The translations under genes were made by a program, and so were the position numbers. Under the pieces are notes generated by a model, which was given only the letters and a program-made list of their open reading frames with translations, was not told the origin of the DNA and made no database searches. Positions 6,663-14,844 of a stretch of DNA of 19,980 bases are shown piece after piece. Position 1 is the stretch's first letter, and every line of letters begins with the position of its first letter. The DNA comes from an uncultured Acetatifactor sp. Lineage in GTDB: Bacteria; Bacillota; Clostridia; Lachnospirales; Lachnospiraceae. The stretch covers positions 1 through 19,980 of the forward strand of contig CAJTXE010000026.1 in the NCBI GenBank assembly GCA_910580225.1, given 5' to 3'.

Positions 6663-7966
6663 CTTCCCCCTGCTTCCTTTCCCTTTCTGTTTTCCAGGAA
6701 ACGCATCAGCTTTCCCAGATAAGACAGAGAACCAAACGCCACAATCACATCCCCTTTTCCCGCCAGCAGAAGCGCCATTTCTACCGCCTCCTCCAGACTG
6801 TCCGCCCCAGTCACATTCTCATGAACTTCCGCAATCTCCTGTGCCAGTTCATACGCGGAAAGCGCTCTTGGATTTTCAGAAGCCGTCACCGTAATGATCT
6901 GATCGGCCAGCTCATGGGTCAGGGCGATCACTTTATCATATTCCTTATCCCTCAGCACCCCCATAATATAAAGGATTCTCTTGTCAGGAAAATAATACCG
7001 CAGCGACTCTGCAAGCCGCCTTGCCCCATCCTCATTATGTGCGCCGTCCACAATAAACCACGGTTTCCTGCCCACAATGGTAAATCTGCCTGGCCATTGG
7101 GCACTGGCCATTCCCCTGCGCAGCTTTTCCCCGGAAACCGGAAATCCCAGCTCTCCCAGAATTCTCACCGTCTCCAGCGCCACCACAGCATTGCCGATCT
7201 GATAACGCCCTCCAAGGGTAATCTCCATCCCTTTCCAGCCATCGTAATCAAACCGCTGCTTTTCCATGCCGTAATGTACATGAGACACCTCTTCCTCCTC
7301 CGCAGTCACCAGGGGGCACCCCAGGTCAGCGGCTTTTTCCCGGATCACCGCCATTACTTCCGGCCGCTGGGCGGCTGTCACCACATGACACCCCTTCTTC
7401 AGGATTCCCGCCTTCTGGGCTGCAATCTCGGTCAGCGTTCCCCCCAGAAACTTCATATGATCCATACTGATAGATGTGAGGACCGCCGCACAGGTATCCT
7501 CCACGACATTGGTGGCATCCAGAAGGCCTCCCATCCCCGTCTCCAGTACGACGATGTCGCATTCTTTCTCCCGGAAATACCAGAATCCCAGCGCTGTCTC
7601 CATCTCAAAAAGAGTGGGATGGGGCATGCCTTCCGCCGTCATCCCGTCACAGACTTCCCTTACCAAATCCATTCCGCTGCATAGAGCTTTTTTCGAAATC
7701 TCTCTCCCGTTTACCTGTATTATTTCTCTGTAATCAAAAAGAGCCGGGGAAAGATATCTTCCCACCCGGTATCCCCCGCATTTCAGCACAGACGCCACAA
7801 AGGCAGACACGGATCCCTTGCCGTTGGTTCCGGCTACATGTACGAATTTCAAACCTTTCTGCGGATCACCAAGCCTTCTGCACAGTTCGCGGATATTTTC
7901 AAGCCCCGGCGATATCCCATACTGTCCCGCCTGGCCGATATATTCCATTGTCTCTCTGAAATTCAT
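6659..7966 (-). CDS. folC: Folylpolyglutamate / dihydrofolate synthase
   Basis: A 435-residue Mur-ligase-fold enzyme that adds glutamate to dihydropteroate or folates, using ATP. The P-loop is AGTNGKGS (about 45-52), followed by the conserved LSPALFDYREIIQVNG region (SPHL-type motif). The central motifs ETGMGGLLDATN and SISMDHMKFLGGT are intact, and VDGAHNEDGA lies in the C-terminal domain. AGGGGC lies close to the ATG at 7966. It is the first gene of the folate operon, and the CmpB-like gene is divergent. No THF riboswitch features were recognised in the 134-base leader region. Confidence 0.95.
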   Translation of the reverse strand: MNFRETMEYIGQAGQYGISPGLENIRELCRRLGDPQKGLKFVHVAGTNGKGSVSAFVASVLKCGGYRVGRYLSPALFDYREIIQVNGREISKKALCSGMDLVREVCDGMTAEGMPHPTLFEMETALGFWYFREKECDIVVLETGMGGLLDATNVVEDTCAAVLTSISMDHMKFLGGTLTEIAAQKAGILKKGCHVVTAAQRPEVMAVIREKAADLGCPLVTAEEEEVSHVHYGMEKQRFDYDGWKGMEITLGGRYQIGNAVVALETVRILGELGFPVSGEKLRRGMASAQWPGRFTIVGRKPWFIVDGAHNEDGARRLAESLRYYFPDKRILYIMGVLRDKEYDKVIALTHELADQIITVTASENPRALSAYELAQEIAEVHENVTGADSLEEAVEMALLLAGKGDVIVAFGSLSYLGKLMRFLENRKGKEAGGR

Positions 7967-8100
7967 CTGCCCCTACCTGCTTTCCCGATTGTTTCTCCCG
8001 GAGCGTGTATAAAAAACAGCTTTCTGTAAAAACACCGCATAATTTTCCTCTTACCTCTCTATACTATCTTACATGAATTCTGAAAAAGGGAGAGTCAACC
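7967..8100. promoter_or_regulatory. Divergent leader between folC and the CmpB-like gene
   Basis: The 134 bases must drive the folate operon on minus and the membrane protein gene on plus. Possible -10 words are TATACA on minus near 8005 and TATACT on plus near 8070, but neither has a good -35 box at 16-18 bases. No riboswitch or terminator hairpin was recognised. Confidence 0.3.
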
Positions 8101-8514
8101 ATGAAACAGAAGCTGCATTCATTTACGAAAAACTTCCTCAAATGCGGGCTTGCCGGCTGGTGCCTGGAAATCATTTTCACATCTCTGGCCTCTCTGCGCC
8201 GCCGTGATCTGACCCTGAAGGGAAATACTTCTCTGTGGATGTTCCCGATCTATGGCTGTGCCGCCGTTTTGGCTCCTGTAGGACGTCTCCTTGCCCATAA
8301 ACCGGCCTGGCGGCGGGGGCTGACCTATATGGGACTGATCTTTTCCACGGAATATCTCTCCGGCACTCTGCTGGCCAGGCATAAACTCTGCCCCTGGGAC
8401 TACCGACGCAGCCGCTGGAATATCTGCCGCATCATTCGACTGGATTTCGCCCCTTTCTGGTTCTGTGCAGGATTATTGTTTGAACGGATCTTATTCCCCG
8501 CCCCCGATCCCTGA
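8101..8514 (+). CDS. CmpB-like 'putative ABC transporter permease' membrane protein
   Basis: A 137-residue, four-helix-type membrane protein. Features matching the ABC_trans_CmpB family (PF06541-like, by recollection) are the N-terminal GLAGWCLEIIFTS, a basic loop then KGNTSLWMFPIYG, LLARHKLCPWDY, and the terminal IIRLDFAPFWFCAGLLFE. Despite the family name, no ATPase partner is adjacent and transport has not been shown. The ATG has AAAGGGAGAG upstream. This version is short; many relatives continue with further helices. The gene stands alone and converges on the PH-domain gene. Confidence 0.8.
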   Translation: MKQKLHSFTKNFLKCGLAGWCLEIIFTSLASLRRRDLTLKGNTSLWMFPIYGCAAVLAPVGRLLAHKPAWRRGLTYMGLIFSTEYLSGTLLARHKLCPWDYRRSRWNICRIIRLDFAPFWFCAGLLFERILFPAPDP

Positions 8515-8623
8515 CGGCCCCCCGCCTCAAGCACAGTGTCAGCGTTTCCTCACCGACACAGCGGCAATTCCCGTTTCAGCCCGAAGCCTCCAATCGCGTT
8601 TACTCTCCCATTTACAGCGCCCT

Positions 8624-9001
8624 TCAGTCCTCTCCGTCCCCCAACTCGCCTGTATCACCGGAACCGATATCCAGCATATTTACCGTACGTCTCTTCAATC
8701 TCGCCTCCTCGGACTCTTTCAAAATAAAATCCTTCACTTCCCGGGAGCGCTTGATATGCTGCAGGAGCAGCTGCGGATGGGTGGTGTCACCGGTATAGCA
8801 GATCACGGTTCCCAGACCAAACATCTTCTCGATCAGGCTGACACTGCGGGTCACATCCTGCACTTTATACATATAACAGTCATTTTCTATGGTCCTGATC
8901 AATCCCTCATCTATGGTAATCATGTCTTCCTTTATAGTATACTTCGTAAACGTAAAGGGAAGCCCAAAAAATAACCACCTTTTTCTCTCCACATATTCCA
9001 T
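8624..9001 (-). CDS. PH-domain-like (bPH_2 / YdbS-type) protein
   Basis: A 125-residue protein resembling the bacterial PH-like domain. It contains alternating strands including FTFTKYTIKEDMITIDEGLI, then YMYKVQDVTRSVSLIEKMFGLGTVICYTGD, the usual 'Y.i.dI..v...q.l..r.fg.G.i.i' pattern, followed by a charged C-terminal helix. No membrane segment is seen, unlike YdbS proteins that carry an N-terminal helix pair. I chose the ATG at 9001 over the GTG at 9010 because AGGTG lies 6 bases before it. It is divergent from the nitroreductase. Function in the cell is unknown. Confidence 0.75.
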   Translation of the reverse strand: MEYVERKRWLFFGLPFTFTKYTIKEDMITIDEGLIRTIENDCYMYKVQDVTRSVSLIEKMFGLGTVICYTGDTTHPQLLLQHIKRSREVKDFILKESEEARLKRRTVNMLDIGSGDTGELGDGED

Positions 9002-9143
9002 CTTCAGCACCTGTCCTTTCCTTGACCGAAATCTGATCTATGATTCTGTATTCCCATTCCTCCCCATTATAGTCTAATCCTGTGGAATATGCAAATCTTT
9101 TGTGAGAGGGCCTTATTTCCTTTCTTCTTTTTTCAAGATTTCA

Positions 9144-9172
9144 TTGAAACTCCTTCCATAACGTGGTATCAT
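9144..9172 (+). promoter_or_regulatory. Promoter of the nitroreductase gene
   Basis: TTGAAA (9144-9149) and TATCAT (9167-9172) are separated by exactly 17 bases and lie about 50 bases before the nitroreductase start codon. This fits a sigma-A promoter with a short leader. Confidence 0.7.
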
Positions 9173-9220
9173 AGTACCAAAGCATTTTGTGACACTAAAA
9201 AACGCAAGGAGGTTCCACAG

Positions 9221-9760
9221 ATGACTGCAAATGAGTGTATCAGAGGACGCAGAAGTATCCGCAAATTCACTGACCAGCCTGTATCTCATGAACTGCTGGC
9301 CCGAATCGTCGAGACCGCTTCCTATGCTCCCAGCTGGAAGCACACCCAGATCGTCCGCTATATTGCTGTAGAAGGCGAGAAGAAATCCGCTCTGGCCAAG
9401 TGCACATCCATCTTCCCCGGCAACGGAAAAATCATGGAGAACGCACCTATGGTAATGGCTGTCACCATGATCAAAGGACGCAGCGGCTATGAAAGAGACG
9501 GTTCCTTTTCCACACCCAAGGGAGACAGGTGGCAGATGTATGACGCAGGCGCTGCCGGCGAAGCCTTCTGTCTGGCTGCTTATGAGCAGGGACTGGGCAC
9601 TGTAATCATGGGCCTGTTTGACGAAGAAGAAGCCTCAAAGCTGCTGGAGATCCCTGAGGACAGAGAGCTGGTAGCTCTTATTCCTGTTGGATATCCTGAT
9701 GAAACCCCCGCCGCTCCCAGACGCAAGGCGGTAGAAGAATTATTATCTTTTCAATCATAA
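9221..9760 (+). CDS. Nitroreductase-family flavoprotein
   Basis: A 179-residue FMN-dependent oxidoreductase. The N-terminal RRSIRKFTDQPV (about 10-21) is the family's FMN-phosphate-binding arginine motif. It is followed by APSWKHTQ (the 'APS..N.Q' position, with His replacing the usual Asn), a central MYDAGAAGEAFCLAAYEQGLGTV and the C-terminal IPVGYPDETP. The true start is the ATG at 9221: AAGGAGG lies 7 bases upstream, and the longer frame has no start signal and crosses the promoter. It probably reduces quinones, nitro compounds or enones; the substrate is unknown. It is monocistronic, with its own promoter and terminator. Confidence 0.9.
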   Translation: MTANECIRGRRSIRKFTDQPVSHELLARIVETASYAPSWKHTQIVRYIAVEGEKKSALAKCTSIFPGNGKIMENAPMVMAVTMIKGRSGYERDGSFSTPKGDRWQMYDAGAAGEAFCLAAYEQGLGTVIMGLFDEEEASKLLEIPEDRELVALIPVGYPDETPAAPRRKAVEELLSFQS

Positions 9761-9765
9761 CCAGG

Positions 9766-9796
9766 AGTCGAAGAGTTTTCTCTTCGACTTCTTTTT
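9766..9796 (+). terminator. Intrinsic terminator after the nitroreductase gene
   Basis: A perfect 10-bp stem (AGTCGAAGAG / CTCTTCGACT) with a TTTT loop is followed by TCTTTTT. It starts 6 bases after the stop codon and is a textbook factor-independent terminator. Confidence 0.95.
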
Positions 9797-9900
9797 GGGT
9801 AGGGTTCGGATGCGTACTGACCGGCTCTCACCCGCACCCCTTATCAGCCCCTTTTCAAACCGGCGGCATTTACAAACAGTACGCAGAAATGAGGAAACCA

Positions 9901-10818
9901 ATGAGACATTTGATGCGCCCCCTGGATTTTACAACAGAAGAACTTGACCGGCTCTTCGACCTGGCAAACGACATAGAACACAATCCTGTCAAATATGCCC
10001 ATGCCTGCGACGGAAAGATTCTCGCCACCTGTTTTTACGAACCAAGTACCCGCACCCGTTTGAGCTTTGAATCCGCAATGACCCGTCTGGGCGGAAGGAT
10101 CATGGGCTTTGCCGATGCATCCTCATCCTCCGCCACCAAAGGTGAAAGCGTGTCCGACACCATTCGTGTGATCTCCTGCTATGCAGATATCTGCGCCATG
10201 CGTCATCCCAAAGAAGGTGCTCCCATGGTAGCTGCCGAGAAATCCGGCATCCCGGTGATCAACGCCGGAGACGGAGGCCACCACCATCCCACTCAGACTC
10301 TCACCGACCTTCTGACCATTCGCAGCCTGAAAGGTCGCCTGGGCAACTTTACCATCGGACTGTGCGGCGACCTGAAATTCGGCCGCACGGTTCATTCTCT
10401 GATCAACGCCCTGGTACGTTATGAGAATATCCGCTTTATTTTCATTTCCCCGGAAGAACTGCGGGTACCTGATTATATTACGGATATGCTGAAGGAAAAA
10501 AGCATTTACTATAAAGAGGTAATCCGCCTTGAAAATGTCATGCCCGAGCTTGACCTGCTGTACATGACCCGGGTGCAGAAAGAACGGTTCTTCAATGAGG
10601 AAGATTATGTCCGGCTGAAAGACTTCTATATCCTGAACCCTGACCGGATGACCCTTGCACGGAAAGATATGCTGGTGCTCCATCCTCTGCCCAGGGTCAA
10701 CGAGATCTCCGTGGAGGTGGACGAAGATCCAAGGGCAGTGTACTTCAGACAGGCCCGGTACGGCGTCTATGTGAGAATGGCGCTGATCCTGACTCTGCTG
10801 GAAATTCATGTACCCTGA
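9901..10818 (+). CDS. pyrB: Aspartate carbamoyltransferase catalytic chain
   Basis: The product condenses carbamoyl phosphate with aspartate, the first committed step of pyrimidine synthesis. From the ATG at 9901 it has 305 residues. Motifs: FYEPSTRTRLSFESAM (carbamoyl phosphate site), GDGGHHHPTQTLTDL, LCGDLKFGRTVHSL, LDLLYMTRVQKERF (aspartate-side loop) and HPLPRVNEI. I prefer 9901 to the ATG at 9889: GAGGA lies 6 bases before it, and MRHLMRPLDF matches the family start. pyrI follows 86 bases later. No PyrR-type attenuator was recognised upstream. Confidence 0.95.
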   Translation: MRHLMRPLDFTTEELDRLFDLANDIEHNPVKYAHACDGKILATCFYEPSTRTRLSFESAMTRLGGRIMGFADASSSSATKGESVSDTIRVISCYADICAMRHPKEGAPMVAAEKSGIPVINAGDGGHHHPTQTLTDLLTIRSLKGRLGNFTIGLCGDLKFGRTVHSLINALVRYENIRFIFISPEELRVPDYITDMLKEKSIYYKEVIRLENVMPELDLLYMTRVQKERFFNEEDYVRLKDFYILNPDRMTLARKDMLVLHPLPRVNEISVEVDEDPRAVYFRQARYGVYVRMALILTLLEIHVP

Positions 10819-10904
10819 TTGCTCCGGTATCCGTGCCGGACTGCACATGTGCATTTGCGTGAATCACTTATCAAAATGACCGAAACCGAAAGGAATACTG
10901 CGAC

Positions 10905-11345
10905 ATGCTGAATGTAGGAAAAATCGAAGAAGGATTCGTACTTGACCATATTAAGGCAGGGAAAAGCCTGGATATCTACGACCATCTGCAGTTAGACAAG
11001 CTGGACTGTACCGTGGCCATCATTAAAAATGCAAGAAGTGACAAAATGGAGAAGAAAGATATTCTGAAAGTGGAATGCAATATCGACATGCTGGATCTGG
11101 ATGTACTTGCTTTTATCGACCACAGCATCACCGTCAATGTAATTAAGAACGGAGAGATTGTGGAAAAAAAGGAGCTGACTCTGCCTGATCGGATCAAAAA
11201 TGTGATCCACTGCCACAATCCCAGATGCATCACCTCCGTCGAACAGGAACTGCCCCATATCTTTTACCTGGCAGACGCTAAAAAAGAAGTGTACCGCTGC
11301 AAATACTGTGACGAAAAATATGTAACATCTGCAAAATATATCTGA
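10905..11345 (+). CDS. pyrI: Aspartate carbamoyltransferase regulatory chain
   Basis: A 146-residue regulatory subunit giving nucleotide control of PyrB. The N-terminal allosteric domain (about 1-98) starts MLNVGKIEEGFVLDHIKAGK. The C-terminal zinc domain has C103, C108, C132 and C135 (CHNPRC and CKYC), which contact the catalytic chain. AAAGGA lies 10 bases before the ATG. It is in an operon with pyrB. Separate pyrI is typical of Clostridia and enterobacteria and absent from Bacillus. Confidence 0.96.
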   Translation: MLNVGKIEEGFVLDHIKAGKSLDIYDHLQLDKLDCTVAIIKNARSDKMEKKDILKVECNIDMLDLDVLAFIDHSITVNVIKNGEIVEKKELTLPDRIKNVIHCHNPRCITSVEQELPHIFYLADAKKEVYRCKYCDEKYVTSAKYI

Positions 11346-11347
11346 TG

Positions 11348-11385
11348 TTCCGCAACCTTACGCGGTATCAGGCTTTGTTGCGGAA
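11348..11385 (+). other. Hairpin directly after pyrI
   Basis: TTCCGCAAC (11348-11356) pairs perfectly with GTTGCGGAA (11377-11385) around a 20-base loop. It begins 2 bases after the pyrI stop codon and lacks a T-run, so it is unlikely to be a terminator by itself. It may stabilise the 3' end or act together with the next hairpin. Confidence 0.6.
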
Positions 11386-11407
11386 TTGGGAGGAATCTTT
11401 TATAAAA

Positions 11408-11457
11408 GCGCCACATCATTTCCTGAGTAAACTCAGTCATGCTGTGGCGTCTTTTTT
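11408..11457 (+). terminator. Terminator of the pyrBI operon
   Basis: An outer stem (GCGCCACA / TGTGGCGT, with one G-T pair) encloses an inner 5-bp stem (CTGAG / CTCAG, loop TAAA) and is followed by CTTTTTT. The structure ends about 110 bases after the pyrI stop. Confidence 0.9.
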
Positions 11458-11501
11458 AGTCATTACAGAAGTTCTCAGAAACCCTTGATTGAAAAGGAGC
11501 A

Positions 11502-13661
11502 TTAGGGATATACAGAGTAAAGCGGAAAGCTCAGCACTGCCTTAAACAGATCTCCGTCAATCACAATCTCCATCTGCCCCTTCTGCAGCTCCACCATGCT
11601 CTTTGCTATGGACAGCCCCAGGCCATTCCCTTCCATATGCCTGGATTTATCCCCTCTCACAAACCGTTCCTCCAGCTCTTCACCGGAGATATCCAGCGGA
11701 TATTTGGACATATTGCGAAAAATAATAAACACCCGCTCTTCTTTCGCCTCCATGCTCAGATATACCCTTGATCTCTCCTGTGCGTATTTGCATATATTAT
11801 TTAATAAATTTTCAAACACTCTCCAGAGCCGTCTGCCGTCTGCCAGAATGGTTACAGCAGCTTCCGGCTGTCGAACAATGAGCTCCAGTTCCTTTTCCTC
11901 CATTTTCTGCTGATACTCTCCCACAGCCTGCGAAAGCAGTACCCCCACCTCACAAGGTTCCAGATTCACCTCCAGATTTCCCGTGGTAGCCTTGGAAGCC
12001 TCTACCAGATCATCCATCAATTTCTTCAGCCGCCTGGACTGGCGCAGCAGTACCTCCGCGTACTCCCTCACCTTAATGTTATCCACGGAAGTGCCGGAAC
12101 CGACCGCCCCCATCCCGTCCTGCTGCTCCGGGAAAGCATCCTTTGCAGTCATATCCGGATTTTCACTCCGGCCTGTTTCTTCCCAGATCAGATCCGCATA
12201 ATTGATAATAGATGTGAGCGGTGTTTTCAAATCATGTGACACATTTGAAATCAGTTCTGTCTTCATTCTCTCGCTCCTGGTTCTTTCTTCCACCGCTTTG
12301 GAGATCCCCAGTGCCAGGCTGTTCAGGTTTTCCCCGTGCTCTCTGAACACCCACATCATTCTGGACGTATCTACCTGATAATTTCCCTGTCCCTCAGCCA
12401 GAGCCCGACTGGCCTGCAGAAGCTTGCGAAACGCCAATGCAATGTACATGATCACAACCAGCAGAATCACTTTTTCCAGTACCCACAGCCAGAATCCCTC
12501 ACTGTGTCGTGAATACTTGATGACGCCGATCAATTCTACAATACATATCCCGAAATAAACGTTTAAAGTGGTAACAATCAACGGAAGTCCGCTGATCAGT
12601 CCTATCAGTTCTCTGCCCAAAAAGCGCAATACCCGTCCCAGCCACCGAAGCATAATAAAGATCAGGCTGTACCTCCAGCATTTTCCCATCTTAACCCGCA
12701 CTGCAAAATCCATGCAGTAAAAAGTCAGCCACACTGCCAGAACGGCTCCCCCTGCTGCCAACAGGGCAATCATTGCCGCTACATTCACTATGGATGCCGC
12801 TTTCAGAACACACATGCCAAAAATCAGAGCACCTCCCACAAAAAAGACTGTCAGCACATCCAGATGAATGGTGGTCAGTGCCCCCGGCACGATTCCCCTC
12901 CTGCCGTTTCTGTGACCGGCTCCGCACATTATAAAGACAAAGCATATCAGACACAGAAGAATTCCCCCGGCTGCCAACCCGGCCGGCACATATCTGTGCT
13001 CATATAAATAAACGGTTATGTCCGCCATACGCTTCAGATTGTCTTCCCACGGAAAATCAGGATCCACTTTAATCCTGATCATATAGCACCCTCCGTCCTC
13101 CAGTGTGGTTCCGTTGATACGAACCGTATTTTCTCCTTCCCAGTAATTTAAATAGTAATCCACGATGATCCCTGTACTCTCACCCTTCCACGTACTCCAG
13201 ATCACATTCCCCCCGCCTTCTCGCAGTTCTATGAATTCCATGTCCAGATTCCGCTCCCGGAACAGCTCCTTTGCCCCCTGTATATTTCCCTCTTCAATGT
13301 AGGTTTCTGCCAGGCGTGCCACATTCAAACATTCCGACCGCATCACATTCGTCATAAAAGTATCCAGATTTTCCGTATAGCCGCTCTGCACCCCTATATA
13401 CATGCATACAAGCCCTGCTCCGATTCCCACCAGGCTGGAAGCCGCCAGAAGGAAAAATGCCACAATCCTGGCCGCCATGGAACCTGTCAGCCGATAATCC
13501 TCCCGCCCACGTTTTCTTCTGCTGCCGATGTTTTCTATCCCAATGTCTTCTGTCCCTCGGTCTTCCCTTTCCCCCGTTTCCTCCCATTTTGCTGTTGTCT
13601 GTCCGTTTTCCGCCTGATTCTCCTCCAGGCATTCCATCCGCTTCCTGTTTCTGATACCCAT
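11502..13661 (-). CDS. Membrane sensor histidine kinase
   Basis: A 719-residue kinase. A charged cytoplasmic tail (1-60) leads to a first membrane helix (about 64-91), an extracytosolic sensor region (92-222), and then roughly five more helices (226-248, 267-287, 290-317, 354-381, 393-411). The phosphoacceptor is H476 in NVSHDLKTPLTS. A 38-residue polar insertion (494-531) splits the dimerisation helices. The N-box is ENLLNNICKYA (Asn622) and the G2 box GNGLGLSIAK (678-687); the usual G1 DxG box is replaced by FRNMSKYPLDIS, as in a clostridial kinase subfamily. AGGAGG precedes the ATG at 13661. It lies 56 bases after its response regulator and is probably co-transcribed. The signal is unknown. 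Confidence 0.92.
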   Translation of the reverse strand: MGIRNRKRMECLEENQAENGQTTAKWEETGEREDRGTEDIGIENIGSRRKRGREDYRLTGSMAARIVAFFLLAASSLVGIGAGLVCMYIGVQSGYTENLDTFMTNVMRSECLNVARLAETYIEEGNIQGAKELFRERNLDMEFIELREGGGNVIWSTWKGESTGIIVDYYLNYWEGENTVRINGTTLEDGGCYMIRIKVDPDFPWEDNLKRMADITVYLYEHRYVPAGLAAGGILLCLICFVFIMCGAGHRNGRRGIVPGALTTIHLDVLTVFFVGGALIFGMCVLKAASIVNVAAMIALLAAGGAVLAVWLTFYCMDFAVRVKMGKCWRYSLIFIMLRWLGRVLRFLGRELIGLISGLPLIVTTLNVYFGICIVELIGVIKYSRHSEGFWLWVLEKVILLVVIMYIALAFRKLLQASRALAEGQGNYQVDTSRMMWVFREHGENLNSLALGISKAVEERTRSERMKTELISNVSHDLKTPLTSIINYADLIWEETGRSENPDMTAKDAFPEQQDGMGAVGSGTSVDNIKVREYAEVLLRQSRRLKKLMDDLVEASKATTGNLEVNLEPCEVGVLLSQAVGEYQQKMEEKELELIVRQPEAAVTILADGRRLWRVFENLLNNICKYAQERSRVYLSMEAKEERVFIIFRNMSKYPLDISGEELEERFVRGDKSRHMEGNGLGLSIAKSMVELQKGQMEIVIDGDLFKAVLSFPLYSVYP

Positions 13662-13717
13662 TTTAACCTCCTGTCCGCACTGAACCCGAATTTCATCCTC
13701 TCCTGTAAATTGCCGGA

Positions 13718-14407
13718 TTACTTTCCTTCACATTTATACCCCTGCCCCCACACCACCTTCAGATATCGCGGCTCCGCCGGATTGATCTCCAGTTTCTCCC
13801 GGATATGCCTGATATGCACCGCCACCGTATTTTCACTGCCGTAAGGCAGATCGTTCCATATCTTCTGATAAATTTCCCGGGGAGAAAATACCTGTCCCGG
13901 ATGCTGCATCAGAAGCTTCAGAATTTCATATTCCGTAGGCGTCAGAGATACTTCTTCCCCATCCAGCAGCACCTTTTTCTGTACATCATCCAACTCTATA
14001 CCGCCGCAGCGCAGCACTTCCTGTCTGACGCTTCCCGCTCCCAGCTGCATATATCGGCGCAATTGGGATTTTACTCTGGCTGACACTTCCACCGGGTTAA
14101 AGGGCTTCGTAATATAATCATCCGCCCCCACTGTCAGCCCCAGGATCTTATCCGCATCCTCGGATTTCGCTGTCAGCAGGATCACCGGCACATTGCTTTT
14201 CTCCCTGATCTTCACCATGGCTTCGATACCGTCCATCTCCGGCATCATGATATCCATCAGCACCAGGTGAATGTCATTCTCTCCCACGATCTTCAATGCT
14301 TCCCTGCCGGTATATGCCGCAAACAAGCTGTAATTTGTATCATTCAGATAGATTTTCAGGGCATTCACAATATCCCGTTCATCATCGCAGATCAAAATAT
14401 TATACAT
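13718..14407 (-). CDS. OmpR/PhoB-family response regulator
   Basis: A 229-residue transcription factor. The receiver domain (1-118) has acidic residues D8, D9 and E10, phosphoacceptor D52 (VLMDIMMPEMDG), T79 and K101 (ITKPFNP). The winged-helix domain (about 130-227) contains LTPTEYEILKLLMQHPGQVFS and the recognition segment SENTVAVHIRHIREKL. It acts with the kinase encoded just downstream. AGAGGAAGG lies before the ATG at 14407. Direct repeats at 14481-14502 upstream suggest it controls its own operon. Confidence 0.95.
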   Translation of the reverse strand: MYNILICDDERDIVNALKIYLNDTNYSLFAAYTGREALKIVGENDIHLVLMDIMMPEMDGIEAMVKIREKSNVPVILLTAKSEDADKILGLTVGADDYITKPFNPVEVSARVKSQLRRYMQLGAGSVRQEVLRCGGIELDDVQKKVLLDGEEVSLTPTEYEILKLLMQHPGQVFSPREIYQKIWNDLPYGSENTVAVHIRHIREKLEINPAEPRYLKVVWGQGYKCEGK

Positions 14408-14445
14408 CGCCAGTATCCTTCCTCTTTCAAACCGTCTGAAATTAT

Positions 14446-14502
14446 TTTATCAAAATCTCTTTTAACAAAAAACAGGGGAATTCTTTAAGATTCGTTTAAG
14501 AT
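14446..14502 (-). promoter_or_regulatory. Regulator promoter region with 11-base direct repeats
   Basis: On the plus strand TTCTTTAAGAT (14481-14491) and TCGTTTAAGAT (14492-14502) are adjacent 11-base copies matching at 9 positions. Adjacent half-sites with an 11-base period are the usual binding site for OmpR/PhoB dimers. A possible TAAAAT -10 word lies downstream on minus, placing the repeats roughly 20-40 bases upstream of it, where an activator would bind. Confidence 0.5.
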
Positions 14503-14519
14503 TACTACATTTTCTCCAA

Positions 14520-14840
14520 ATTTGCAACTTTGATCTTTTCCATAGCCTGTTGAATAAACGCGAATTGCCTGCGCGGGGAAGATCACCTAGTCCCTGTTGC
14601 CTACTATACAACAGGAAAACCTACACCTGTTTGATGAACCAAATTGCGGAGTTGGAAGAATGGAAGAACAGAAAACTCCGAGGAAAGGATAAAATCAACT
14701 AATAACCGCGGCTTTGCTGATTGCAGCAATCCTGAATTATATCAAAAAACATAGTAAGTAAAGCCGCCCTGCTCCTGGCCGGAACAGGCAGCTTTACTTA
14801 GCAAATATATTCGCCTGGACGAATAGGACCAATCTATTTA
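14520..14840. other. Structured intergenic region with coding-like fragments
   Basis: Three clear inverted repeats lie here: CCTGTTG/CAACAGG (14593-14599 with 14609-14615), CGGAGTT/AACTCCG (14647-14653 with 14674-14680) and TAAGTAAAGC/GCTTTACTTA (14755-14764 with 14791-14800). The last has a T6 run 6 bases past the stem when read on minus. On plus, an open frame ending MNQIAELEEWKNRKLRGKDKIN (ATG 14634, stop 14700) overlaps a second frame in the -1 phase (14693-14761) that ends LITAALLIAAILNYIKKHSK. A small RNA or a frameshifted small gene are both possible. I recognise neither. Confidence 0.4.
14634..14761 (+). pseudogene. Possible frameshifted small membrane-protein gene
   Basis: From the ATG at 14634 a 22-codon charged, helix-forming segment is read. 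It ends at a TAA at 14700, just after an A4 run at 14691-14694. In the -1 frame, reading continues as a hydrophobic stretch (LITAALLIAAIL) and a basic tail (NYIKKHSK), ending at a stop at 14759-14761. One extra base in the A-run would give a single product of about 42 residues, a typical layout for a small membrane peptide. The stop falls inside the following hairpin. There is no ribosome binding site at proper distance, so this is a weak call; chance composition is the alternative. Confidence 0.25.
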
Positions 14841-14844
14841 TGAA

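Noticed and set aside
6572..7684. 370-codon plus frame
   Set aside because: It lies opposite folC and folE, is rich in H, P, Q and R as antisense frames are, and has no ribosome binding site.
8530..8575. GTGTC/GACAC inverted repeat between convergent genes
   Set aside because: Only five base pairs with a long loop and no T-tract; could be chance.
14697..14712. ACCGCGG word resembling a T-box antiterminator
   Set aside because: The full T-box core (GGGTGGNACCGCG) and a specifier stem are missing, and no amino-acid gene follows on plus.
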